Below, one piece after another: positions 7,003-14,782 of a DNA stretch of 64,000 bases. The DNA is from Oceanospirillaceae bacterium. GTDB taxonomy: Bacteria; Pseudomonadota; Gammaproteobacteria; Pseudomonadales; Balneatricaceae. A program made the position numbers and the translations under genes. Numbering within the stretch: position 1 is the stretch's first letter; each line of letters starts with the position of its first letter. The stretch spans positions 1-64,000 of the forward strand of contig JABGSN010000028.1 in NCBI GenBank assembly GCA_018647765.1, given 5' to 3'. The notes below the pieces were generated by a model. That model saw only the letters and a list, made by a program, of their open reading frames with translations, had not been told where the DNA came from and ran no database searches.

Positions 7003-9968
7003 GCGGATTCAGACATGGCGCTGGCCGTCTAGGCGATGCCCAACTCAACTTTACCTTTGACGGTAAACCCATGCTTGCACGCGCTGGTGACACAGTGGCT
7101 TCGGCCTTGTTAGCTAACGGCGTAGAAGTGGTTGGGCGTAGTTTTAAATATCACCGCCCACGTGGTGTGACTTCAAGTGGCCCAGAAGAGGCGGGTGCAT
7201 TGGTAACCATTGGCGCAGGCGGCAAAGCCGACCCTAACGCTCGTGCAACCATGGAACCTGTGACTCAAGGGTTGGAAGTGTTTTCTCAAAACTGCTTTCC
7301 TTCACCTAAGTTCGACTTGATGTCGGTGAACGGTTTAGCGGGCGCAATCTTGCCGGGTTCATTATTCTCAGCGGGTTTTTACTACAAAACTTTTATGTGG
7401 CCAGCGGCCCTTTGGTACAAGTTTTACGAGCCTTCTATCCGTGCTGCCGCGGGCATGGGCGTGCCGCCTAAAGTGGCTGACCCAGACATTTATGACCGCA
7501 TTCAAATGTTTTGTGATGTTGCCGTTGTGGGTGGTGGTTCTGCCGGTTTGTCGGCCGCACTTAGCGCCTCGCAAAGTGGGTTGCGCGTGGTTATCTTTGA
7601 CGAGCATAACGACCTTGGTGGTCAGTTGCTTAACGAAGCTAACAGTGACCAAAACGCTGACCTAGAACAATGGCGCAAAGACACCATCGCTGCGTTAGAA
7701 GCTGCTGATAACGTGACTGTATTGGCCCGTGCCGTATGCTGGGGCCGCTTTGACGGCAACATGCTGGCTGCACACCAAAGTGTGGATGGCAAAGTGCGTC
7801 AAAACTACATTAAGGTTCAAGCCAAGAAGATCATCATTGCTGCAGGTGCCATTGAGCGTCCTCTAGTGTTTGGTAACAACGACAAGCCGAATGTCATGCT
7901 GGCTTCTGCCGCACGTCGTATGTTGAACCACTATGGTACAGCAACCGGTAAAATGTTGGCTGTGTTCACCAACAACGACAGTGCCTACCAAACTGCGTTT
8001 GATTACTCAGATGCTGGCATTAAGGTGTCTGCCGTTGTCGATAGCCGTCAATACCCAAGTGAGGCGTTGGTAGACGGCTGTATGTCTCGCGGTATTACCT
8101 TGCACACTCAAGCGGTAGTCACCGAAGCCAAAGGTTGGCAGGCCGTGCGTAGCATTGAGATTGCAGACCTAGCCGCAAACGGCCAAAGCGTTAGCAATCG
8201 TCGCCGTGTAGCTTGTGATGTGTTAGCACATTCAGGTGGTTGGACGCCGCAAGTTCAAATGGCTGCACACGGTGGAAAGCCACCTATTTATGACAAGACC
8301 ATTGCTGCGTTTGTTGTGGGCGACCAAGCTCCAGACACCTATTCTGTAGGTGCCGCTGAAGGCGAAAACGGTTTGTTGGCGGGTGTGGCTCAAGCATTGG
8401 AAGCGGCTAAGGCTGCTTGTGCTGAACTGGGTGGCACTGCAGGTGCTGTAACCGCACCACCACAAGATCGTGACGGCGCAACTAACATTGTGCCGCTGTG
8501 GAGCGTGCCTGCTAAGGGTAAGCAGTTAGTTGATATCCAACACGACGTTACTGCAGCAGACGTAGTTCAGTCCCATAGTGAAGGATTTGTGTCGGTAGAA
8601 CACCTTAAACGCTACACCACACTAGGCATGGCCAATGACCAAGGACGTACGTCTAACGTTAACGCTTTGGCTATTATGGCCGAATGTCGTGGTGTAAGTA
8701 TTGCCGAAGCTGGAACGACACGTTTCCGTGCCCCCATTGCTCCTGTGTCTATGGGTGGTTTTGCAGGCCGCGAAATTGGTAAACACTTTAAGCCTGTGCG
8801 TCGTACGCCAATGCAAGAGTGGCATGAAAAAGCCGGTGCTGTATTCGTACAAGCCGGTATGTACATGCGTCCACAGTATTACCCTCAAGCGGGTGAAACT
8901 ATTGATGATGCATACGAGCGTGAAACTGAACATGTACGTAAGAAAGTTGGTATTTGTGACGTTACCTCTTTGGGTAAAATTGAAATTGTGGGTCCAGACG
9001 CCGCCGAGTTCCTCGATCGTGTTTACATCAACATGTTCAGTACCCTTAAAGTGGGCAAAGCACGTTACGGCGTAATGTTACGTGAAGACGGCATCGTTTA
9101 TGATGACGGCACCACCTCTCGTTTTGCTGAAGATCGTTTCTTCATGACCACTACTACGGCCAAAGCTGGCCCAGTAATGGCTTACTTAGAGCGGTGTTTA
9201 GAAATTGATTGGCCAGAATTAAAAGTACGTGTGAGCTCTGTGAGTGAACGTTGGGGTGCCATGGCTGTTGCCGGTCCTGATGCACGTGCAACTTTGACTG
9301 CGGCCTTCCCATCGGTAGACTTCAGCAACGAAGCCTTCCCATTCATGGGTGTGGTTCACGCTGAGCACAACGGTGCTAAGTTAGTCATTTTGCGTATTAG
9401 TTTCTCGGGTGAAATGGCTTACGAAGTGTATGCAACATCTGAGCATGCTACGGACATTTGGCAAACCGTTGTTGATGCCGGCCAGGCTTATGATATCGTC
9501 CCTTACGGTTTGGAAACTCTAGGTGCATTGCGTATCGAGAAAGGCCACGTAACGGGTGCAGAGCTAGACGGTCGTGTGACCCTAGGCGATGTCCACATGG
9601 ACGGCATGGCTTCTAAGAAGAAGTGGTTTGTAGGTAAAAACTTGAAACAGCGTGAAGGTATGGTGCACCCAGACCGTCCGCAGTTGGTTGGTTTGAAGTC
9701 GGTTGATCCGCGCACGCCAATCTCGACGGGTTCTATCTTAGTCACTGAGGCTAACGCGACAGCCGGTGCGGATAAGCAAGGTTGGGTGAGTTCGATGACC
9801 TATAGTCCAGAACTTGGCAGCTTTATTGCACTAGGTTTCCTACGCGGTGGTAAAGACCGTATTGGTGAGCGCATTTACGCCGCTTACCCAGTGAAAGGTA
9901 AAAATGTTGAAGTGGAAGTTGTAAGCAACCACTTTGTTGATCCAACTAACGATAGGGTGAAAGGCTAA
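6999..9968 (+). CDS. soxA: Sarcosine oxidase, alpha subunit
   Basis: The 989-residue alpha subunit binds NAD+ and tetrahydrofolate and receives the methylene group released at the beta subunit. Three regions are visible. There is an N-terminal ferredoxin-like segment with the conserved GRSFKYHRPRG motif (47-57). A pyridine-nucleotide/FAD disulfide-oxidoreductase-type domain has VVGGGSAGLSAALSA near 175-190. A C-terminal aminomethyltransferase (GcvT-like) domain, from about 610 to the end, binds folate. Full family length. The stop overlaps soxG by one base. Confidence 0.96.
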   Translation: MSGFRHGAGRLGDAQLNFTFDGKPMLARAGDTVASALLANGVEVVGRSFKYHRPRGVTSSGPEEAGALVTIGAGGKADPNARATMEPVTQGLEVFSQNCFPSPKFDLMSVNGLAGAILPGSLFSAGFYYKTFMWPAALWYKFYEPSIRAAAGMGVPPKVADPDIYDRIQMFCDVAVVGGGSAGLSAALSASQSGLRVVIFDEHNDLGGQLLNEANSDQNADLEQWRKDTIAALEAADNVTVLARAVCWGRFDGNMLAAHQSVDGKVRQNYIKVQAKKIIIAAGAIERPLVFGNNDKPNVMLASAARRMLNHYGTATGKMLAVFTNNDSAYQTAFDYSDAGIKVSAVVDSRQYPSEALVDGCMSRGITLHTQAVVTEAKGWQAVRSIEIADLAANGQSVSNRRRVACDVLAHSGGWTPQVQMAAHGGKPPIYDKTIAAFVVGDQAPDTYSVGAAEGENGLLAGVAQALEAAKAACAELGGTAGAVTAPPQDRDGATNIVPLWSVPAKGKQLVDIQHDVTAADVVQSHSEGFVSVEHLKRYTTLGMANDQGRTSNVNALAIMAECRGVSIAEAGTTRFRAPIAPVSMGGFAGREIGKHFKPVRRTPMQEWHEKAGAVFVQAGMYMRPQYYPQAGETIDDAYERETEHVRKKVGICDVTSLGKIEIVGPDAAEFLDRVYINMFSTLKVGKARYGVMLREDGIVYDDGTTSRFAEDRFFMTTTTAKAGPVMAYLERCLEIDWPELKVRVSSVSERWGAMAVAGPDARATLTAAFPSVDFSNEAFPFMGVVHAEHNGAKLVILRISFSGEMAYEVYATSEHATDIWQTVVDAGQAYDIVPYGLETLGALRIEKGHVTGAELDGRVTLGDVHMDGMASKKKWFVGKNLKQREGMVHPDRPQLVGLKSVDPRTPISTGSILVTEANATAGADKQGWVSSMTYSPELGSFIALGFLRGGKDRIGERIYAAYPVKGKNVEVEVVSNHFVDPTNDRVKG

Positions 9969-10492
9969 TGGCTGGTGCATTAAATGGGCATTTTGAAATG
10001 CCACAAACTTTCGCCGCAGTCACCATCGATCTCACTGCCACCAACATGTGGCAGCTCGAAGGCTGCGAAAACGTAGACGCAAAAGTAGCTACCATTGCTG
10101 GTATGGCTGTGCCTGCACAAGGTCAAGTGACCGTACAGGGTGACGAACGTTTGATATGGGGCGGTCGTGACCGCTACTATCTTACGACAAGTCGCACAGA
10201 CCTAACCGATGGCGACGGTGTTTACGCTACGGATCAAACCTATGGTAAGACCCAACTGTTGATTTCGGGTGAAGATGCACGGGCTTTATTGGCCCGTGGT
10301 CTACCGCTGGACATCAGCGCAGGTCAGTTTGCTATTGGTGAAGTTCAACATAGCCACATTAACCACATTGGTGTAAGCGTCATTCGCAATAATGATGTTG
10401 GTGGTCAACCACAGTTTGAAGTATGGGTTATGCGCGGTTTTGCCAAGTCCCTTACTGAATTCTTGGTCCATTCGGCAGAGACGTTACGTTAG
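9968..10492 (+). CDS. soxG: Sarcosine oxidase, gamma subunit
   Basis: This 174-residue protein is the fourth subunit, distantly related to the GcvT fold and structural in known complexes. Sequence conservation is modest, so the call rests mainly on length, its fold-like C-terminal half (QFAIGEVQHSHINHIGVSV) and its fixed position after soxA. The start ATG overlaps the soxA stop. A hairpin begins at the base after its stop codon. Confidence 0.88.
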   Translation: MAGALNGHFEMPQTFAAVTIDLTATNMWQLEGCENVDAKVATIAGMAVPAQGQVTVQGDERLIWGGRDRYYLTTSRTDLTDGDGVYATDQTYGKTQLLISGEDARALLARGLPLDISAGQFAIGEVQHSHINHIGVSVIRNNDVGGQPQFEVWVMRGFAKSLTEFLVHSAETLR

Positions 10493-10547
10493 ATTCCGGG
10501 CTACGCCGGAATGACGTGTGAGGTGTCATCCTGACGCAGGTCAGGAT
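10493..10547. repeat. Two-hairpin dispersed repeat after soxG
   Basis: Two palindromes lie in tandem. The first has arms ATTCCGG/CCGGAAT and is followed by GACG. The second has arms ATCCTGAC/GTCAGGAT. Both modules recur after argE near 58.4 kb in swapped order, so this is a dispersed REP-like element rather than a gene-specific signal. Confidence 0.65.
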
Positions 10548-10560
10548 CGCATGCCGCAAT

Positions 10561-10597
10561 AAAGGCCCGTAATAGCGACTATTTCTGGCCTTTTTTT
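10561..10597 (+). terminator. Terminator of the soxBDAG operon
   Basis: AAAGGCC and GGCCTTT arms enclose a loop of about 19 bases and run into seven T. It separates the sox operon from the downstream aminotransferase gene. Confidence 0.7.
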
Positions 10598-10660
10598 ATT
10601 TACGGGCCTTGGTTTCCATGCCAAGATTCGACCACGATTAAACACTTATTAGGAGGCCTC

Positions 10661-11788
10661 ATGGCTGGCTTATTACCCAACGTTGATCCAGACGGATTGT
10701 TAGAATATTCAGTTGTATACACCGACCGTGCCCTTAACCACATGTCACAGTCGTTTCAAGGTGACATGCGTTACATTTCCAGCACCTTAAAGAGCGTTTA
10801 TGGCGCCGAGCAAGTGGCTATAGTGCCTGGTTCTGGTACCTTTGGTATGGAAGCGGTAGCACGTCAGTTTGCTACGGGTAAAAAGACCCTAGTCATTCGC
10901 AACGGTTTCTTTAGCTTCCGTTGGACTCAAATTTTAGAAATGGGCAGCATTGCTGCAAGTTCTACCGTACTTAAGGCACGCCAAGCCCAAGTGGGAGACA
11001 CCGAAGCCTTTGCCCCAGCACCTATAGAAGAAGTGTTAGCGACAATCGCCAGTGAAAAGCCAGACGTCGTTTTTGCCCCCCATGTAGAAACCTCTTCAGG
11101 CATGATCTTGCCAAACGACTACATCAAAGCGGTTACCGATGCAGTGCACGCCGTGGGCGGCATTTTTGTATTGGATTGTATTGCCTCCGGTTGTTTGTGG
11201 GTAGACATGAAAACCATGGGCGTAGACGTACTCGTAAGCGCCCCTCAGAAAGGCTGGAGTGGCTCACCATGTTGTGGTCTGGTAATGATGGGTGAGCAGG
11301 GCGTTGTCGCTTTAGAAGCATCTACCAGCACCAGCTTTGCTTGCGACCTTAAAAAATGGCGCGACATCATGGCAGCTTACGAAAACGGCGGTCATGCCTA
11401 CCACGCCACTATGCCTACGGACTCCATTGCCGGTTTTGCCAACGTTATGCGCGAAACCGAAGACTATGGTTTTGACAAGGTCAAAGTAGAACAACAAGAG
11501 CTAGGCGACGCCGTGCGTGCATTGTTAACCTCTAAAGGTATTAAAAGCGTAGCGGCAGAAGGGTTTGGCGCACCAGGCGTAGTCGTTAGCTACACCTCAG
11601 ACGCTAATATCCAAAACGGCAGCAAATTTGCCGCCTTAGGCATGCAAATCGCCGCCGGTGTACCGCTAGTGTGTGACGAACCAGAAGGCTTTCGTACCTT
11701 CCGTTTGGGCCTATTTGGCCTAGACAAACTGCATAACGTAGAACGCTCTGTTGCTTCATTAGATGCCGCTTTGGATCAGGTGCTATAG
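10661..11788 (+). CDS. Class V aminotransferase (alanine/serine-glyoxylate type)
   Basis: A 375-residue PLP enzyme of the alanine-glyoxylate/serine-pyruvate aminotransferase group. K197 in SAPQKGWSG is the PLP lysine, D172 in LDCIASG binds the pyridine nitrogen, and PGSGT (56-60) is the phosphate-binding turn. AGGAGG sits seven bases before the ATG. Behind sarcosine oxidase it would sensibly link glycine or serine to glyoxylate or pyruvate, but the true amino donor cannot be read from sequence. A terminator separates it from soxG, so it probably has its own promoter, or the two are only partly co-transcribed. Confidence 0.85.
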   Translation: MAGLLPNVDPDGLLEYSVVYTDRALNHMSQSFQGDMRYISSTLKSVYGAEQVAIVPGSGTFGMEAVARQFATGKKTLVIRNGFFSFRWTQILEMGSIAASSTVLKARQAQVGDTEAFAPAPIEEVLATIASEKPDVVFAPHVETSSGMILPNDYIKAVTDAVHAVGGIFVLDCIASGCLWVDMKTMGVDVLVSAPQKGWSGSPCCGLVMMGEQGVVALEASTSTSFACDLKKWRDIMAAYENGGHAYHATMPTDSIAGFANVMRETEDYGFDKVKVEQQELGDAVRALLTSKGIKSVAAEGFGAPGVVVSYTSDANIQNGSKFAALGMQIAAGVPLVCDEPEGFRTFRLGLFGLDKLHNVERSVASLDAALDQVL

Positions 11789-11880
11789 CATCCTCTTGAT
11801 GGATCGCCGCGCAGCGCTCGCGAAGACGCACAATGTCATTGTCAATATGACCCTCTTCTCATAGCGAACATGGCGCCCTT

Positions 11881-11906
11881 GTCATTGCGAACGCAGTGAA
11901 GCAATC
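11881..11906. repeat. REP-like motif
   Basis: GTCATTGCGAACGCAGTGAA followed by GCAATC has the form of short palindromic elements common in bacterial intergenic DNA (GTCATTGCGA...GCAATC). A weaker relative lies just upstream (GTCATTGTC). No function is assigned. Confidence 0.5.
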
Positions 11907-11909
11907 GAA

Positions 11910-11935
11910 AAAAAGCCCGCGCATGCGGGCTTTTT
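11910..11935. terminator. Bidirectional terminator between converging genes
   Basis: A perfect palindrome, AAAAAGCCCGC with its complement around GCAT, is flanked by A-runs on the left and T-runs on the right. It ends transcripts of the aminotransferase and of the converging flavoprotein gene. Confidence 0.9.
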
Positions 11936-11961
11936 AATATTTGAATGTTCGGTCCTGGATT

Positions 11962-12426
11962 TTAAAACATTCCCACATCTAAACCAGCCGCCATATATTG
12001 CCCCATTTCAACACATTGGTGCTCAAACGTGTCCTGCCAGTTGCCTTGGCACAAAAGCATCGGTTGAGCCAAGTTCCAGTGCAATCCTGTGCATATCGAT
12101 TCAATAGCACGTTGGGTTCCTGTGCCGTCTAAGCCTGCTCTGATCACCAAGGCATAAGGCATGCCTTGTTTTATCTCTAACACGGGGTAATAAATTCGAT
12201 CAAACCAGTCTTTGGTGGCGCCCGCCATATAACCCAAGTTTTCTGTGGTGATGATGACCACTGCATCTGCATCTAACACCTGTTGTGGCGGACACTCTAA
12301 AGGCGCTACAACGGACACCAAAACACTGCCAGCTTCTGCCATGCGGGTGCCAGCAATACAGGCATCGACCATTTTTTTTGTGTTGGGGGAGGGCTGATGG
12401 GCCACGATGAGTAATTTTTTGTTCAT
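11962..12426 (-). CDS. Flavodoxin-like NAD(P)H-dependent FMN reductase family protein
   Basis: A 154-residue flavodoxin-fold protein. The N-terminus KLLIVAHQPSPNTKKMVDA is the FMN phosphate-binding strand-loop. TTENLGYMAGATKDWFDRIYY is the typical second flavin-contacting loop, in which enzymes of this group carry G-x-x-K-x-x-x-D. The redox partner and substrate are unknown. It is a single gene between a terminator and a divergently transcribed YCII-domain gene. Confidence 0.75.
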   Translation of the reverse strand: MNKKLLIVAHQPSPNTKKMVDACIAGTRMAEAGSVLVSVVAPLECPPQQVLDADAVVIITTENLGYMAGATKDWFDRIYYPVLEIKQGMPYALVIRAGLDGTGTQRAIESICTGLHWNLAQPMLLCQGNWQDTFEHQCVEMGQYMAAGLDVGMF

Positions 12427-12513
12427 TGAGTCAGTGTAGCAGACCTCTATATGTACTTAATATGGCTATCTGCTAGACTGAACTCAAAATGTAATCATCG
12501 AGAGTTTGAAACC

Positions 12514-12831
12514 ATGACACAATTTATAATCACTTATTTAGGCGGCAATCAGCCTGCAACACCAGAAGAAGGCCGTGCCCACTTTGCTAAATACATGCAG
12601 TGGATAAAACAACTAGATGATACGGTTGTGAGTGCAATGAACCCGTTAAAAGACACACATCAAGTGTCTCCAGATGGCAACGTAGATACAAATACGGGCA
12701 CTAAAATGTCTGGCTTCACGATTATTGAAGTAGACACCATTGAAGCCGCTGTAGAAATCACCAAGGCGTGTCCGTTCCTAGACATTGGTGGCACCTTAGA
12801 AGTGTCTGAATTAGTACAAATGCCGGCTTAA
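12514..12831 (+). CDS. YCII/DGPF-domain protein
   Basis: A 105-residue protein of the YCII-related (DGPF) superfamily, a dimeric alpha-beta barrel related to ferredoxin-like folds. Features are the opening FIITYLGG, a central TKMSGFTIIEVDTIEAAVEITKACPFL helix-strand and a terminal GGTLEVSEL. The internal ATG after GAGAG is preferred; an upstream in-frame start would add 21 residues without homology. Known members include anti-sigma-factor-linked proteins and small-molecule lyases, so no precise function is inferred. Confidence 0.75.
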   Translation: MTQFIITYLGGNQPATPEEGRAHFAKYMQWIKQLDDTVVSAMNPLKDTHQVSPDGNVDTNTGTKMSGFTIIEVDTIEAAVEITKACPFLDIGGTLEVSELVQMPA

Positions 12832-12864
12832 ATTGAGGCCTGACGCTCCTTAAAGGCAAAGTGT

Positions 12865-13098
12865 ATGGACTTAAAGTACTTCGAAGAACCAGACAACGAT
12901 ACTCGTTATTACCTTAAAATTGACTTAGCCAGCGCTAAGGTGATTAAACTCGGTATGGGTAATCGTCATGAGTTACTTAAGCAGAGCAAAGCCGAAAACT
13001 TAACCGGTGAGCAAGGCTGGCACCGCGTGCTGATTTCTCTTGGGCAATACAATCATTTGCGCGCCAGTGCCTTGGTACAAGGTGATGGTAATGAATAA
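12865..13098 (+). CDS. Small hypothetical protein (77 aa)
   Basis: I do not recognise this family. The predicted protein is hydrophilic, mixed-charge and has no cysteine, signal peptide or membrane segment. It lies 33 bases after the YCII gene on the same strand. Its 3' end overlaps by eight bases the start of the decayed PEP-mutase-like gene, which suggests a former operon. The coding call rests on an intact frame, consistent composition and position. Confidence 0.5.
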   Translation: MDLKYFEEPDNDTRYYLKIDLASAKVIKLGMGNRHELLKQSKAENLTGEQGWHRVLISLGQYNHLRASALVQGDGNE

Positions 13099-13330
13099 TC
13101 CGCTCAATAGTAATGTTTAAACTCATGCACAACAGTTTTACGACTTGCATCAAGCGGGCTCTGCGTTTGTGATGGCTAATGCATGGGATGCAGGTAGCGC
13201 AGCTATTTTGGCTGAAGCAGGTATGGCGGCGATAGCGACTACAAGTGCGGGTGTTGCGCACAGTCAAGTAGTGCCAGATCAAACGATGAGTTTGACCGAC
13301 GCCCTACAGGCCACCCGACACCGCTTACAA
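13091..13330 (+). pseudogene. Broken isocitrate lyase/PEP mutase-family gene (N-terminal fragment)
   Basis: After nine codons from an ATG a TAA at 13118-13120 interrupts the frame. The same frame then continues with FYDLHQAGSAFVMANAWDAG, then SAAILAEAGMAAIATTSAGVA, the well-conserved N-terminus of the isocitrate lyase/phosphoenolpyruvate mutase superfamily. Homology stops near MSLTDALQATRH. The remaining two thirds, including the catalytic region, are missing, and the sequence passes into the next fragment. It is a stop plus a large deletion, so it cannot be functional. Confidence 0.85.
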
Positions 13331-13344
13331 AACTGGAGACGTTT

Positions 13345-13710
13345 GTGCCGCAAGCAGAAAAACTCAATTACGTAGAATACTCAGCACGAGACTTAGTGAC
13401 CACCAAAGCCTTCTTGTCGCAAGCCTTTTACTGGATGTTTGAAGATTAGGGCCCAGATTATTGCACCTTTTCTAGCCAAGGTTTAGACGGTGGCTTTTAT
13501 ACCTCCGATGCCTGTTCTACAGCAAAAGAGGGTGCAGCACTACTGGTGCTGCTGAGTGAAGACTTAGAAGCCACGCAGGCGAAGGTGGAAGCTGCAGGCG
13601 GGATCATTCTCCAAGGTATTTTCGATTTCCCTGGAGGCCAGCGATTTCACTTTACCGAATCCAGCGGCAACGAACTGGCCGTGTGGTGTTTGCCTGAAGG
13701 TGAAACACAA
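13345..13710 (+). pseudogene. Broken VOC/glyoxalase-family gene with in-frame TAG
   Basis: The frame reads AEKLNYVEYSARDLVTTKAF and on to WMFED, then TAG at 13447-13449, then GPDYCTFSSQGLDGGFYTSD and a full VOC C-terminus ending FHFTESSGNELAVW. This is one complete small vicinal-oxygen-chelate domain with a single nonsense codon where relatives have tyrosine. The natural stop is also lost, since the frame runs on past the family's usual end into the next fragment. The start is uncertain; GTG at 13345 is possible. Confidence 0.85.
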
Positions 13711-13734
13711 AAGCTAACAACGCACAGTAAAACC

Positions 13735-14005
13735 TCACAGGTAGAAGAAGAAAACTTCCGACTCATTGTCGGATTCAGCGATGTTTTTATCGTTATCGAC
13801 CGTTGTGCCTTCATGGTGTCTTCGTTGGCTTATGTGATTTATGCACTTGGTAGCCTCGTAGGCACGTTTGGCAGCATTGAAATTAACAGGAGTATTTGTT
13901 GGTAGTGCTTTGTTGTTGCTGTCTGCATTTTGGAACCATGTGCGTGCAGCTACGGTGAAGAGTTTACCCTTGAGCACTCAACGTTGGGTGCCGGCGGTTA
14001 AGTAG
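13735..14005 (+). pseudogene. Remnant of a small membrane protein
   Basis: A membrane-like stretch (FSDVFIVIDRCAFMVSSLAY then VIYALGSLVG) is followed, in another frame, by TGVFVGSALLLLSAFWNHVR and ending QRWVPAVK before a stop. The two halves together look like one frameshifted multi-helix protein. I do not recognise the family with confidence. The 5' part is fused in frame to the preceding VOC remnant. Confidence 0.5.
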
Positions 14006-14031
14006 TCTTCGCCACCAGTCTCGTTGTTTTT

Positions 14032-14747
14032 ATGTTTCGATTATCTAGCTCATGGAGAAACTACAAAGTGACACGCAGTACAGCGACTCTTGTGGGTTTT
14101 ATTGCCATATTGCTATGGGCTTTTTTAGCCTTTTTGACCACTGCCAGTGGCACGGTACCGCCGTTTGAATTGGCCGCTATTACCTTTGCTATTTGTGGTT
14201 CCATAGGGTTGATCAGGTGGTGCATTAATCCTTCACGAGTAACGGTTTTAAGGCAACCATTGTATATCTGGCTATTGGGAGTTGGCGGGCTGTTTGGCTA
14301 CCATTTTGCATGCTTTACGGCGTTACGTAATGCGCCTCCAGTAGAGGCCAGTTTAATCGATTTTTTGTAGCCACTGTTGATCGTTTTATTTTCTGCCTTA
14401 CTGCCAGGTGAGCAGCTTCGGGCCCATTATATATTAGGGGCTATGTTAGGGCTTGCGGGGGCAGTGCTAATTGTGACTAAAGGGGATATTGTTAGTTTTA
14501 AACCGCAGTATGCCTATGGGTACTCCATGGCATTGGCCTGTGCACTCATTTGGTCGAGCTATTCTGTGTTGTCTTGAAAATTTTCAAATGTTCCCACCGA
14601 TCTAGTGACTGGATTTTGTTTGGCGACACCCCTATTAGCAACGATTGCTCACATAATGTTGGAAGACACCATATGGCCAGCTTGCTTATTACCCTTGGCG
14701 CCCTTGTTGCAGCCCAAGACCTGCTGTTTAAAAAGCCCATTCAATGA
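14032..14747 (+). pseudogene. Broken EamA/DMT-superfamily transporter gene
   Basis: One reading frame encodes the first seven or so helices of a drug/metabolite transporter (LVGFIAILLWAFLAFLTTAS through SFKPQYAYGYSMALACALIWSSY). TAG at 14368-14370 replaces the Trp of the usual SLINYLWPLLIVLFS motif. TGA at 14575-14577 falls where relatives have Arg (SRRF). Homology resumes after it (NVPTDLVTGFCLATPLLATI) and is lost after about 14700, so the last helices are missing. Two nonsense codons plus a 3' deletion make it clearly non-functional. Confidence 0.88.
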
Positions 14748-14782
14748 ACTGGGGTGGTGCCAGCCACCCCAGCGCCGTTGAT

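Noticed and set aside
8622-9075. Long open frames on both strands within the soxA 3' half
   Set aside because: They lie inside a clear soxA reading frame, have low-complexity composition and no ribosome-binding sites.
13447-14577. TAG and TGA codons in the decayed genes as possible recoding (pyrrolysine, selenocysteine or readthrough)
   Set aside because: TAA, TAG and TGA all occur, together with frameshifts and deletions, and no SECIS-like or pyl context is seen. Gene decay explains it.
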